Shown: positions 8,797 through 17,333 of the stretch, piece after piece | Position numbering within the stretch: the stretch's first letter is position 1 | Layout: the number at the start of each line of letters is the position of its first letter | DNA from: Parvibaculaceae bacterium PLY_AMNH_Bact1 | GTDB lineage: Bacteria > Pseudomonadota > Alphaproteobacteria > Parvibaculales > Parvibaculaceae | Length of the DNA: 64,000 nucleotides | NCBI GenBank assembly: GCA_032881465.1 | Contig: CP126168.1 | Location: 806,001-870,000 of the forward strand | Direction: 5' to 3' | The notes under the pieces: generated by a model | What the model was told of the DNA's origin: nothing | The model's input: only the letters and a program-made list of their open reading frames with translations | The model's database searches: none | Position numbers and translations under genes: made by a program

Positions 8797-9762
8797 TTAG
8801 TCAGCTTCAACTTTGGTTTTAAAGTCCAGAAGGTCTCGCCAGGCCAGGCGTTTCTGGGCAGGTTGGCGGAGCAGATAGGCAGGGTGAAAAATTGGCAGAG
8901 CCGGGATCGTGAGATCACCTGCGGTGACCGTGCCCCATTGACCTCGCAGTTTCATGATGCCCGATGTCGTGCCGAGCATCTGCTTGGCGGAAACACCGCC
9001 CACCAGCATCAGATGTTTGGGTGCCACCAGCTCAATATGCTTCTCGATGAACGGGGAACACATGGCTTGCTCAACGGGCGTAGGCTGGCGATTGCCAGGT
9101 GGTCGCCAGGGCAGAACATTGGTGATGTAGACTTGTTCGCGATCAAGACCAATGGCGCCAAGCATCCGGTCCAGCAATTGGCCGGAGCGTCCCACAAATG
9201 GCAGGCCTTGAATATCCTCGTCTCGCCCAGGGGCTTCACCCACCAGCATAATGTCTGCTTCCGGATTGCCATCAGCAAAGACAAGGTTCTTGGCTGTATG
9301 CTTCAGCGGGCACGCATCAAAGCTCTCCAATGCAGCCCGAAGCTCCTCTAACGAGCTGCAGGAAGCGGCAATCGCCTTGGCTTCACCTGCTTGTTCGATA
9401 GTGTCGAGGGGAATCGCTGCGGGCGAGGAGGTGGCCTGAGGTGGAGAGGATGAGAAAGTCGGGCGCTCACTCGGCAGCGTTCGCGGTCCCGTTGAGGCCG
9501 GCGCATCATTTGCCGGTTGAGCAGCCCGTGCATTGAGCGCATAGCGATCTATCGGCTCATCAGAGAGCCCATCGCTTACGCCCGCTTCCACATAGAACCG
9601 GAGCAGGGCAGCCGCTTCATGGGGGTTCATATCGTCAAGAGCGTTCACAATCGCAGGCTTTGTCTCTGTTTTTCGCAAAATCGGCACTTCCCCTGCGGCA
9701 GGTGCGACCTTTGAGGCATTGAATGCCCCGCCGATCCCTCTAGACTCAGGAAGTGGTCGCAT
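8797..9762 (-). CDS. Uracil-DNA glycosylase, family-4 type
   Basis: Removes uracil from DNA in base excision repair. Motif A is VGEAPGRDEDIQGLPFVGRSGQ with the family-4 GEAPG signature, followed by TNVLPWRPPGNRQPT. The C-terminal motif is PIFHPAYLLRQP, which holds the catalytic-site His. Cys in DACPLKH and in AMCSPF could bind the Fe-S cluster, but only one Cys is found where classical family-4 enzymes have CxxC. Start choice is uncertain. I used the ATG at 9762 because AAGGGGGGC precedes it, but homology seems to begin near a Met at 9630 (NPHEAAALLRFYVEAGV). The segment between is Pro/Ala rich and probably disordered. The gene is divergent from ETF-QO, as in many relatives. Confidence 0.9.
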   Translation of the reverse strand: MRPLPESRGIGGAFNASKVAPAAGEVPILRKTETKPAIVNALDDMNPHEAAALLRFYVEAGVSDGLSDEPIDRYALNARAAQPANDAPASTGPRTLPSERPTFSSSPPQATSSPAAIPLDTIEQAGEAKAIAASCSSLEELRAALESFDACPLKHTAKNLVFADGNPEADIMLVGEAPGRDEDIQGLPFVGRSGQLLDRMLGAIGLDREQVYITNVLPWRPPGNRQPTPVEQAMCSPFIEKHIELVAPKHLMLVGGVSAKQMLGTTSGIMKLRGQWGTVTAGDLTIPALPIFHPAYLLRQPAQKRLAWRDLLDFKTKVEAD

Positions 9763-9842
9763 TTTGCCCCCCTTACGCTCCCGCGTCACGCGATTCCGGA
9801 GGTCGTCCAGCAGGTGCCCCTACCGGCACAGTGTCACATTGG

Positions 9843-9871
9843 TTGACCTCTCATCGTCAAAACACCATAAG
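9843..9871 (+). promoter_or_regulatory. Sigma70-like promoter candidate for ETF-QO
   Basis: TTGACC (9843-9848), a 17-bp spacer and CATAAG (9866-9871) in the udg/ETF-QO divergent gap. The -35 box is good, the -10 box weak. Judged by eye only. Confidence 0.35.
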
Positions 9872-9985
9872 AGGGGCCAAATTTCAGTGCCCAACTTAGG
9901 GGTCTCAGGATGAAGCTGAGCACCCAGGGCCAAATAGTCTGTCGCGGACCCCAAAGGCCACCCCGCGTCGGATGAGGAGAGAGAC

Positions 9986-11665
9986 ATGAGCGAAGATACC
10001 GGAGCGCTGGCTGAGCGCGAATACATGGAATATGACGTCGTCATTGTTGGCGGCGGTCCTGCAGGTCTTTCTGCAGCTATCCGGCTTCGGCAACTCGCAG
10101 CGCAGGAGGATTTCGATCTCTCTGTCTGCGTGATTGAAAAGGGCTCTGAAATCGGAGCGCATATACTCTCCGGTGCTGTCATTGACCCGATTGCGCTGAA
10201 CGATCTTCTCCCAGACTGGAAAGACCGGGACGCACCGCTCAAAACAGAAGTTGAGAAAGATCACTTCCTGTTCCTGGGGCCTTCCGGCAGTGTACGCCTT
10301 CCAAACTTCATCATGCCGCCGCTCATGAGCAATCATGGCAACTATATCGGCAGTCTGGGCAATGTGTGCCGCTGGCTTGCAGGCATTGCTGAAGAAATGG
10401 GCGTGGAGATTTATCCGGGCTTTGCAGGTGCAGAAGTTCTTTACAACGAAGATGGCTCCGTCCGCGGAGTGGCGACCGGCGACATGGGTGTTGGCAAAGA
10501 GGGCGACCAGAAAGACACCTATATGCGCGGCATGGAACTGCGCGGCAAATACACGCTCTTCGGTGAAGGTGTTCGTGGTTCGCTTTCCAAAGAACTGATC
10601 CGCAAATTCAATCTGGATGAAGGGCGCGAACCTCAGAAGTTCGGCATCGGCATCAAAGAGCTATGGGAAGTTGACCCAAAGAAGCACAAAAAGGGTCTCA
10701 TCCAGCATTCCTTCGGCTGGCCGTTGAAAGCGAACACCGGCGGCGGCTCATTCCTCTATCACTTTGATGACAACCTTGTGTCTGTCGGATTCGTGGTTCA
10801 CTTGAACTACAAAAACCCGCACCTCTCTCCATTTGAAGAGTTTCAGCGGTTTAAAACGCACCCGACCATTCGCGAGACGTTTGAAGGCGGAAAACGCATT
10901 TCCTACGGTGCGCGTGCCATCACTGAAGGAGGCTTCCAGTCTGTTCCAAAGCTGACCTTCCCAGGCGGCGCTTTGATTGGGTGTTCTGCCGGGTTTGTAA
11001 ACGTGCCGCGCATCAAAGGCAGCCACAACGCCATGGCAACTGGCATGATGGCAGCGAACGCTGCTTTTGAAGCGGTGAAAGATGGCCGTCAGGCAGATGT
11101 GTTGAGTGCATATGACGAAGCTTACGTGGGTAGCCATGTCGAGAAAGACCTGAAGCGGGTTCGGAACGTGAAGCCGCTCTGGTCCAAGCTCGGCACGATC
11201 TTCGGTGTCGGCCTTGGTGGTATCGACATGTGGATGAATCAGTTGGGGATCGGCCTGCCATTCACACTAAAACACGGCAAGCCTGACCACGCGGCCACAG
11301 AGTCTGCTGATAAACACAAGCCGATCGATTATCCGAAGCCAGACGGGAAGATTTCATTCGATCGTCTTTCGTCGGTCTTCCTGTCGGCAACAAACCACGA
11401 GGAAGATCAACCAGTCCATCTTCGCCTGACAGATGACACGGTGCCGATCGCGCACAACTTGCCGGTATTTGATGAGCCAGCACAACGCTACTGCCCAGCC
11501 GGCGTGTACGAAGTCATGCGCGAAGATGACGGATCTGATCCGCGTTTTGTGATCAATGCGCAAAACTGCGTGCATTGTAAGACCTGCGATATCAAAGACC
11601 CGACCCAGAACATCAACTGGACAGTGCCTGAAGGCGGCGGCGGACCCAATTACCCGAACATGTGA
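9986..11665 (+). CDS. Electron transfer flavoprotein-ubiquinone oxidoreductase
   Basis: Passes electrons from reduced ETF, fed by acyl-CoA and other dehydrogenases, to ubiquinone at the inner membrane. The N-terminal FAD-binding motif is VVIVGGGPAGLSAAIRL (about residues 17-33). A central segment GCSAGFVNVPRIKGSHNAM with FAD contacts follows. The C terminus has the 4Fe-4S ferredoxin-like cluster: Cys in YCPAGVYE and then NCVHCKTCDIKDP. Length 559 aa is normal. AGGAGAGAG precedes the ATG. It is divergent from the uracil-DNA glycosylase gene and is followed by a good terminator, so it is probably a single-gene transcript. Confidence 0.96.
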   Translation: MSEDTGALAEREYMEYDVVIVGGGPAGLSAAIRLRQLAAQEDFDLSVCVIEKGSEIGAHILSGAVIDPIALNDLLPDWKDRDAPLKTEVEKDHFLFLGPSGSVRLPNFIMPPLMSNHGNYIGSLGNVCRWLAGIAEEMGVEIYPGFAGAEVLYNEDGSVRGVATGDMGVGKEGDQKDTYMRGMELRGKYTLFGEGVRGSLSKELIRKFNLDEGREPQKFGIGIKELWEVDPKKHKKGLIQHSFGWPLKANTGGGSFLYHFDDNLVSVGFVVHLNYKNPHLSPFEEFQRFKTHPTIRETFEGGKRISYGARAITEGGFQSVPKLTFPGGALIGCSAGFVNVPRIKGSHNAMATGMMAANAAFEAVKDGRQADVLSAYDEAYVGSHVEKDLKRVRNVKPLWSKLGTIFGVGLGGIDMWMNQLGIGLPFTLKHGKPDHAATESADKHKPIDYPKPDGKISFDRLSSVFLSATNHEEDQPVHLRLTDDTVPIAHNLPVFDEPAQRYCPAGVYEVMREDDGSDPRFVINAQNCVHCKTCDIKDPTQNINWTVPEGGGGPNYPNM

Positions 11666-11740
11666 TCCAGGGCGGGTGATTTTGAGGAGATTTATCGCCT
11701 TCTCGCCAGTCTTTAGAAGGCAATAAGCAAGAAATTAAGG

Positions 11741-11775
11741 TAGGGTCGTCCGGTCAAACGGTCGGCCCTATTTTT
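11741..11775 (+). terminator. Rho-independent terminator after ETF-QO
   Basis: A 12-bp stem with one mismatch: 11741-11752 pairs with 11759-11770 around the loop GTCAAA, followed by five T (11771-11775). Confidence 0.85.
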
Positions 11776-11812
11776 CTGAGTCGGCGAGATCAGTGAAGGG
11801 TAGAGGCCTTAA

Positions 11813-13531
11813 GTGGGATTGCGGTTACTGACACGTGGTCTGGGTATTGTCGCGATAGCGGCATTGCTGGGTGCCTGTTCGGGATCTGGTTTTGGATTGA
11901 GCCAGAGAAACCCGGACTCGTTGTATGGAAATTATCTGGCTGCACGTCATGCGGGCACTGTCCGTGATATGGAGGCGGCGGCGAGGTATTACGCGCAGGC
12001 GCTGTCAGAAGACCCTGGCAACCCGGTTATCGTCGAGCGTGCCTTTCTCTTGTCAGTGACGGCGGGAAATGTTTCAGAAGGCCTCAATCTGACAGCCGAT
12101 ATTATTGAGCGCGACCCAGACAACCGGACAGCGCGTTTGGTCCGAGCGCTCTCTGCTCTCAAAGCGGCGGATTATGACCGTACGATCACCGAAATAGATG
12201 AGGCGGCGCCCGGGCCCTTCACGGCTCTTGTAGGCACCCTTGCCAAAGCCTGGGCAGCAGCTGGAAAACAAGATGCTGAGCTGGCCTATGCGGAGCTGGA
12301 GTCCTTTCAGGACCGGCCGGCATTTGATCTTTTCCGGGTTCTACATGGCGCATTGATCGCGGACTATCTGGACGATGCAGCGCGGGCCAGAACCGGCTAT
12401 GTCGCAGCACAGAGTGCAAGCGGTGGCGCCAGTCTGCGGATCATCCAGGCTTATGGTCGGTTTTTGGAAACAGAAGGCGATACCGAGCTCGCCCGCGAGG
12501 TGTTCAATAATTATGGCCGCCTGGCACCAGATCACCCGATAATCGCGAATGCGCTTGCACGGCTGGAGTCAGGCGTGTCTCCAGCGCCATTGGTGAAAAC
12601 ACCAGCCGAAGGATTAGCAGAAGCGCTCTACGGGTTGGCTTCCGCACTGGCCCAGGAAAGCGGGATTGATATTTCAATTCTGTACACGCAGCTGGCTCTT
12701 TACCTACGGCCTGACTTTGATGTTGCACGTACATTACTCGCGGACCTGTATGAGCGTGGCGACCGTTTGGAAGATGCTATTGCGACCTATGGACGGATTG
12801 GGCGCACTTCACCTCTCTATCAAAACGCTCAAATCCAGATCGCCGTTGATATGGATCGGCTGGATAAGTCGAAAGAAGCAGTCGCCCGGCTCCGCACTCT
12901 CATTCGCCAGTATCCGGATACCGTGGAGCCTTTGACAGCACTTGGTGATATTCTGCGGGGCCGTAAGGACTATGCAGCGGCTGCGAGTGAGTATTCAAAG
13001 GCGATTGAGCTCATCGGCGACCCGAATGAACGGTTCTGGACTGTCTATTACGCTAGGGGCATGTGTTATGAACGCTTGAAGCTCTGGCCTAGCGCGGAGA
13101 AAGACCTCAAACTGGCGCTTGAACTCTCAGGCGACCATCCGCTGGTATTGAACTATCTCGGCTATTCCTGGATCGAGCAAAAAATCAATCTGGAAGAAGC
13201 CATGGCGATGATCCGTCGTGCCGTTGAACTTCGTCCTGACGATGGCTACATCGTTGACAGTCTGGGCTGGGCTTACTTCAATATTGGCGATTATGAAAAT
13301 GCGGTCATTCATCTCGAACGCGCCGTTCAATTGCAGCCCGACGATGTCACGATTAATGATCATCTAGGCGATGCGTTCTGGCGGGTCGGCCGCAGGATCG
13401 AAGCGCGCTTTCAATGGCAACATGCGTTGGAGCTTGAGCCTGACGAAGAGCAAGAAGCAGCGATAAAAGAGAAGCTCGAAAACGGGCTTGAGGACGCGGA
13501 CGTCGAAATGAGCGCTGACGCAGGGTCCTGA
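11813..13531 (+). CDS. TPR-repeat lipoprotein
   Basis: A 572-residue protein made mostly of tetratricopeptide repeats. The N terminus is a lipoprotein signal: charged MGLRLLTRG, a hydrophobic stretch, then the lipobox LLGAC with the lipidated Cys at about residue 22. TPR units are clearest at the C-terminal end, for example VDSLGWAYFNIGDYENAVIHLERAV-type repeats at about 475-530. The start is GTG at 11813. It overlaps ispE by one base (TGATG), so the two are translationally coupled. The pairing of a TPR lipoprotein with ispE recurs in alphaproteobacteria. It may act as an envelope scaffold, but its partner is unknown. Confidence 0.85.
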   Translation: MGLRLLTRGLGIVAIAALLGACSGSGFGLSQRNPDSLYGNYLAARHAGTVRDMEAAARYYAQALSEDPGNPVIVERAFLLSVTAGNVSEGLNLTADIIERDPDNRTARLVRALSALKAADYDRTITEIDEAAPGPFTALVGTLAKAWAAAGKQDAELAYAELESFQDRPAFDLFRVLHGALIADYLDDAARARTGYVAAQSASGGASLRIIQAYGRFLETEGDTELAREVFNNYGRLAPDHPIIANALARLESGVSPAPLVKTPAEGLAEALYGLASALAQESGIDISILYTQLALYLRPDFDVARTLLADLYERGDRLEDAIATYGRIGRTSPLYQNAQIQIAVDMDRLDKSKEAVARLRTLIRQYPDTVEPLTALGDILRGRKDYAAAASEYSKAIELIGDPNERFWTVYYARGMCYERLKLWPSAEKDLKLALELSGDHPLVLNYLGYSWIEQKINLEEAMAMIRRAVELRPDDGYIVDSLGWAYFNIGDYENAVIHLERAVQLQPDDVTINDHLGDAFWRVGRRIEARFQWQHALELEPDEEQEAAIKEKLENGLEDADVEMSADAGS

Positions 13532-14403
13532 TGTCCGCCGGCATTCTTGAAGTCGCAAACGCGAAGATAAACCTCTCCCTAAAGGTCAAAGGACGTCTGC
13601 CCAACGGCTACCATCAACTCGAAAGCCTTGTCGTGTTTGCGAGCGTGGCGGACCGTATCACCTGTAACGATGCAGATGCGCTGGGCTTGGAAATTTCTGG
13701 TCCCTTCGCCGATCAGTTGATTGATGAGAAAAACAACCTGGTCCTAAATGCAGCCCGTGTCTTTGCTGGGGCGCTTGGGCGTGATCCATCGGTAAAGTTT
13801 GAGCTGGAAAAGAATCTGCCTATTGCCTCAGGCATTGGCGGCGGCTCCGCAGACGCCGCCGCTGCGCTCCGTGCCATGATGCGGCTATGGGGTGATCCGG
13901 TTGGGTCTATCGACGGCATTGCATTGCAGTTAGGCGCAGATGTCCCTGTCTGCGTGAGAAAGCGCCCGAGCTTCATGACCGGCGTAGGCGAAAGCATTCG
14001 GGCCGTTCCCCGTCTTCCGGAAATCCACGCAGTGCTCGCCAACCCTGGCATTGGCGTGTCAACTGCTGACGTGTTTCAACACTTGCAAGCTGGTCCGGTT
14101 GACGGGCCAGAACGGTTGCCGCTTCTGCCAGGTGTCGAGACCCTGGATCTTCTGGTGTTATGGCTTGAAGAAAACGGAAACGATCTTGAGGTCCCCGCGA
14201 TGGACATTGCGCCAGCGATCAAGACGGTGATCGACGAACTCAAAGCAACCGCAGGCTGTCGCCTGGCACGCATGAGCGGCAGTGGCGCCACCTGTTTTGC
14301 GCTCTATGACAATCCATTTGATTCAGCTGAAGCCGCGGCTACGCTCAAAAAGAAACACATTGATTGGTGGGTCACCGCCACTAGGTTTCTTGGCTCCCAA
14401 TAG
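13531..14403 (+). CDS. ispE: 4-diphosphocytidyl-2-C-methyl-D-erythritol kinase
   Basis: Fourth-stage enzyme of the MEP isoprenoid pathway; phosphorylates CDP-methylerythritol with ATP. A GHMP-family kinase: the first motif is AKINLSLKVKGRLPNGYHQLES (residues about 10-30). The ATP-binding Gly-rich motif is LPIASGIGGGSADAAAALRA (about 97-116), and the third motif is ARMSGSGATCFAL (about 248-260). At 290 aa it is of usual size. Its ATG overlaps the TGA of the TPR lipoprotein gene by one base. The convergent polyprenyl synthase gene at 14430 acts in the same isoprenoid branch. Confidence 0.96.
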   Translation: MSAGILEVANAKINLSLKVKGRLPNGYHQLESLVVFASVADRITCNDADALGLEISGPFADQLIDEKNNLVLNAARVFAGALGRDPSVKFELEKNLPIASGIGGGSADAAAALRAMMRLWGDPVGSIDGIALQLGADVPVCVRKRPSFMTGVGESIRAVPRLPEIHAVLANPGIGVSTADVFQHLQAGPVDGPERLPLLPGVETLDLLVLWLEENGNDLEVPAMDIAPAIKTVIDELKATAGCRLARMSGSGATCFALYDNPFDSAEAAATLKKKHIDWWVTATRFLGSQ

Positions 14404-14429
14404 CGCTGGGTTTTAAGCAAAGAAGGCCT

Positions 14430-15449
14430 TTAGTAGGCCCGGCTGATACAGAAATCCACAAGTCCACTCAGCGCGTCACGGCGTTCGGACGCGGGGAAAA
14501 TGCCAAGCGCATCACGGGCCATTTCGCCATAGTGGCGAGCCCGGGTAACGGTATCTTCGATCGCCTTGTGATTGCTCATGATCTCAAATGCGCGTTCAAG
14601 GTCGCCTTCCTGCTGATCGCCATCCTGCAGTGTACGACGCCAGAAAGTGCGTTCCTCATCATCGCCACGCCGGAAGGCGAGAACGACGGGAAGTGTAATT
14701 TTGCCTTCACGGAAATCATCGCCGACATTTTTGCCAAGCGTTGCAGCCTTGCCGTTGTAGTCAAGAGCATCATCAACCAGCTGGAACGCGATGCCGAGGT
14801 TGCGACCATATGATTCAAGAGCCGCTGCTTGTTCCGCGTTTTGGCTCGCGACAACCGCGCCGATCTCTGTTGCTGCCGCAAAAAGCGCCGCCGTTTTTGC
14901 GCTGATCACTTTAAGGTAAGCATCTTCTGTTGTGCTCGTGTCCTTCGCGGTGGCCAATTGCATGACCTCGCCCTCAGCGATCACTGAGGCGGCTTCACTC
15001 AAAATTTCAAGAGCCCGAAGAGATTTGGTTTCCACCATCAACTTAAAGGCGCGCCCAAGAAGGAAATCACCAACCAGTACGCTGGCCTGATTGCCCCAGA
15101 TAAGCCGTGCTGTTGTCTGGCCGCGGCGCATATCACTTTCATCCACGACGTCATCATGAAGCAATGTCGCTGTGTGCATGAATTCAACAGATGCAGCCAG
15201 GCGAACATGGTCACTGCCCGTATAGCCGCACATGCGCGCACATGTGAGCGTCAGCATAGGACGCAGGCGCTTGCCTCCGGACTCGATCAGATGATTGGCA
15301 AGTTCGGGAATCATATCCACGTCTGAACCCATCCGGTCGCGGATGAGCTCGTTCACAGCCTCCATATCTTCAGCGACGAGGCGCTGAAGCGTGCGAACGG
15401 CTTCTTCACTGTTTTTGCGCTCACCTTCGAGCGGGACGACAACACCCAA
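14430..15449 (-). CDS. Polyprenyl (octaprenyl/decaprenyl-type) diphosphate synthase
   Basis: Makes the long all-trans prenyl tail of ubiquinone from farnesyl diphosphate and IPP. The two aspartate-rich motifs are LLHDDVVDESDMRRG (first, DDxxD-type) and LVDDALDYNG followed by GKNVGDDFREGKITLPV (second). GGKRLRPMLTL precedes the first motif. Length 339 aa matches IspB-type synthases; chain length cannot be read from sequence with certainty, but ubiquinone-10 is usual in this class. The start appears to be TTG at 15449 with GGGGAT upstream. The gene is convergent with ispE and divergent from the DUF2007 gene, a common alphaproteobacterial layout. Confidence 0.93.
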   Translation of the reverse strand: MGVVVPLEGERKNSEEAVRTLQRLVAEDMEAVNELIRDRMGSDVDMIPELANHLIESGGKRLRPMLTLTCARMCGYTGSDHVRLAASVEFMHTATLLHDDVVDESDMRRGQTTARLIWGNQASVLVGDFLLGRAFKLMVETKSLRALEILSEAASVIAEGEVMQLATAKDTSTTEDAYLKVISAKTAALFAAATEIGAVVASQNAEQAAALESYGRNLGIAFQLVDDALDYNGKAATLGKNVGDDFREGKITLPVVLAFRRGDDEERTFWRRTLQDGDQQEGDLERAFEIMSNHKAIEDTVTRARHYGEMARDALGIFPASERRDALSGLVDFCISRAY

Positions 15450-15616
15450 CGGGATCCCCAGTTCTCAATTTTGGCCGAGAAAACGGTTTAAAACACCCCG
15501 TCAAACAGCTCAATTGCCTATACATGTGTCACAATAAGAGCCCAGAGAGCGAGCGGCAAGTGCGTCCCAGCGCCGCTCCCTGAAGAGTGATGAGCGCAAG
15601 ACCGAGGAATGAGACA

Positions 15617-15868
15617 ATGAAGGAACTTCTACGAACAAATGATGTAGTTCTTCTATCGTTCCTGGAAGCGCGTCTCCGAGGTGAAGGGATTGAACCTTTT
15701 ATCCTGGATATGAATGCCAGCATCGTTGAGGGGTCTATTGGCATTTTGCCCCGCCGATTGATGGTTATTGATGAGGATTTTGACCGCGCGGAAGTCATCG
15801 CAAGGATGGCCGTGAAAGAAAGCGACGAAGCAGCCCGCGGCGAGTCTGGCCCTGGTGCAGCTGGGTGA
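15617..15868 (+). CDS. DUF2007-type small protein
   Basis: An 83-residue protein with the DUF2007 pattern: MKELLRTNDVVLLSFLEARLRGEGIEP-type N terminus, then a short loop and the Arg-rich beta strand LPRRLMVIDEDFDRAEVI. The family resembles small signal-transducing PII-like or substrate-sensing domains. The role is unknown. An earlier in-frame ATG at 15587 is less likely because GAGGAA lies just upstream of 15617. In relatives this gene sits between the polyprenyl synthase and the TrmN6-like methyltransferase. Here a hydrolase gene is inserted after it and overlaps its stop codon by 4 bp. Confidence 0.85.
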   Translation: MKELLRTNDVVLLSFLEARLRGEGIEPFILDMNASIVEGSIGILPRRLMVIDEDFDRAEVIARMAVKESDEAARGESGPGAAG

Positions 15869-16545
15869 CTGTGGCAGAACCAGTGATGGGAGCTAAAGAA
15901 GAAATAGTTGTTTTGCTTCACGGCATTGGCCGGACAGCCGGGTCAATGTCGGCGCCGGCATCCAGACTTGCGGAGAAGGGCTACGCGATTAGCAACATTG
16001 ACTATCCTTCCCGTTCTGCCTCGATTGCGACATTGGCAGAAGGGGTCAATGAACGTCTTCAAGCTGAAAATACTGAAGCTTATGAAAAACTCCACTTTGT
16101 TACCCATTCCATGGGCGGATTGATCGTCCGCCAGCTCATCAAAGATTCTAGGCCACCAAACTTGGGGCGCACCCTCATGTTGGCGCCGCCCAATCAGGGG
16201 AGTGCTGTTGCGGACTTTTGGGGCAATAATTTTTTGTTCAAAGCGATCTATGGACCAGCGGGGCAGGATTTGCAGACCGGGAATGGAAGCTTTGGCCCGG
16301 TTGATTTTTCGCTCGGTGTCGTTGCCGGAACGAAATCCATAGACCCAATATCTTCCCTTTTGCTCGACGGTCCAAATGACGGCAAGGTTACTGTGGAGAG
16401 CACAAAGGTCGAGGGAATGGCGGATCATATTGTTTTGCCGGTCAATCATACGTTCCTCATGCGCGATGCCCGGGTGTTGAGGCAGATCGAAGCATTCCTG
16501 GGAAATGGGACCTTTACACCCCAATCGAAAGGGGAGCCGGTTTGA
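15865..16545 (+). CDS. Lipase-like alpha/beta hydrolase
   Basis: A 226-residue alpha/beta hydrolase. The oxyanion-hole segment is VVLLHGIGRTAGSM (about residue 17-30). The nucleophile elbow is VTHSMGGLIVRQ with Ser at about residue 90, and LAPPNQGSAVADF follows. The likely catalytic Asp and His are in DGPNDGKVTVES and PVNHTFLM. This pattern resembles small triacylglycerol-lipase/PGAP1-like esterases without a signal peptide. The GTG start overlaps the DUF2007 stop, and its own TGA overlaps the next ATG by one base, so the three genes form a coupled operon. Its substrate is unknown. Confidence 0.87.
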   Translation: MTVAEPVMGAKEEIVVLLHGIGRTAGSMSAPASRLAEKGYAISNIDYPSRSASIATLAEGVNERLQAENTEAYEKLHFVTHSMGGLIVRQLIKDSRPPNLGRTLMLAPPNQGSAVADFWGNNFLFKAIYGPAGQDLQTGNGSFGPVDFSLGVVAGTKSIDPISSLLLDGPNDGKVTVESTKVEGMADHIVLPVNHTFLMRDARVLRQIEAFLGNGTFTPQSKGEPV

Positions 16546-17303
16546 TGAAGCTCACCGATGACGGCTTCCTGGGGGGCAGGCTGCAGGTGTTGCAGCCAGA
16601 AAAGGGGTACAGGGCGGGTATTGATGCTGTGATGCTTGCAGCGTCCGTACCAGCTGCGCCGGGGGATCATGTTCTCGACGTCGGTGCGGGGGTTGGCGTT
16701 GCATCGCTGTGCCTTGCCTCCAGGTTGGCGGATGTGAAAGTCACGGGCCTGGAAATACAGCGCGCCCTGGCCGGGGCAGCACTTGAGAACACCAAGCGCA
16801 ATAAGTTAGAGACTCGTGTAAAGATCATCGAAGGGTCGGCGGCAGAAAAGGCCGCAATCCTCGCGACCAAAGGCGTCGCCTATGGCAGCTTCGACCATGT
16901 GATGACCAATCCGCCTTTCTATGAGGCCGAGAAAGTCTGGAACTCTCCTGATGAAAGCAAAGCGACCGCGCACATGCTTGAAGATGTTTCTTTGGGGGAG
17001 TGGATGCGGGTGACATGTGCCATGGCGAAACCCAAAGGCACGGTGACGATTGTTCATCGTGCGGATGCACTGCCGGAACTCCTCAAAGGTATTGAAGGCA
17101 AGCTGGGCGGTTTGATCGCATTTCCACTATGGCCCGCTGTTGGAAAAGAGGCCAACCGTGTGCTGCTTCAGGGAGTTAAAAGTTCGCGGGCACCCTTTAA
17201 GCTCGCAAACGGCCTTCTTCTGCATGATGACAGAGGGGGATTTACTGCTGAAGCAGATGCCATTCTGCGCAATGGAGCAGCCTTGCCCCTCAGTTCTGCT
17301 TGA
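16545..17303 (+). CDS. TrmN6-like N6-adenine RNA methyltransferase
   Basis: A Rossmann-fold methyltransferase of the YfiC/TrmN6 type that methylates A37 of tRNA-Val in E. coli; target here unproved. The AdoMet motif is VLDVGAGVGVASLCLA (about residue 45-60), with GLEIQ after it. The catalytic motif is MTNPPFYEAEKVW, the NPP[FY] signature of N6-adenine methyltransferases. QPEKGYRAGIDAVMLAA near the N terminus is typical of this branch. The start is the ATG at 16545, overlapping the hydrolase stop by one base. Length 252 aa. The S49 peptidase follows within 30 bp, as in many Rhizobiales. Confidence 0.88.
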   Translation: MKLTDDGFLGGRLQVLQPEKGYRAGIDAVMLAASVPAAPGDHVLDVGAGVGVASLCLASRLADVKVTGLEIQRALAGAALENTKRNKLETRVKIIEGSAAEKAAILATKGVAYGSFDHVMTNPPFYEAEKVWNSPDESKATAHMLEDVSLGEWMRVTCAMAKPKGTVTIVHRADALPELLKGIEGKLGGLIAFPLWPAVGKEANRVLLQGVKSSRAPFKLANGLLLHDDRGGFTAEADAILRNGAALPLSSA

Positions 17304-17333
17304 GAACTGCTGAAAAAACCTTATGTAAAGCTC

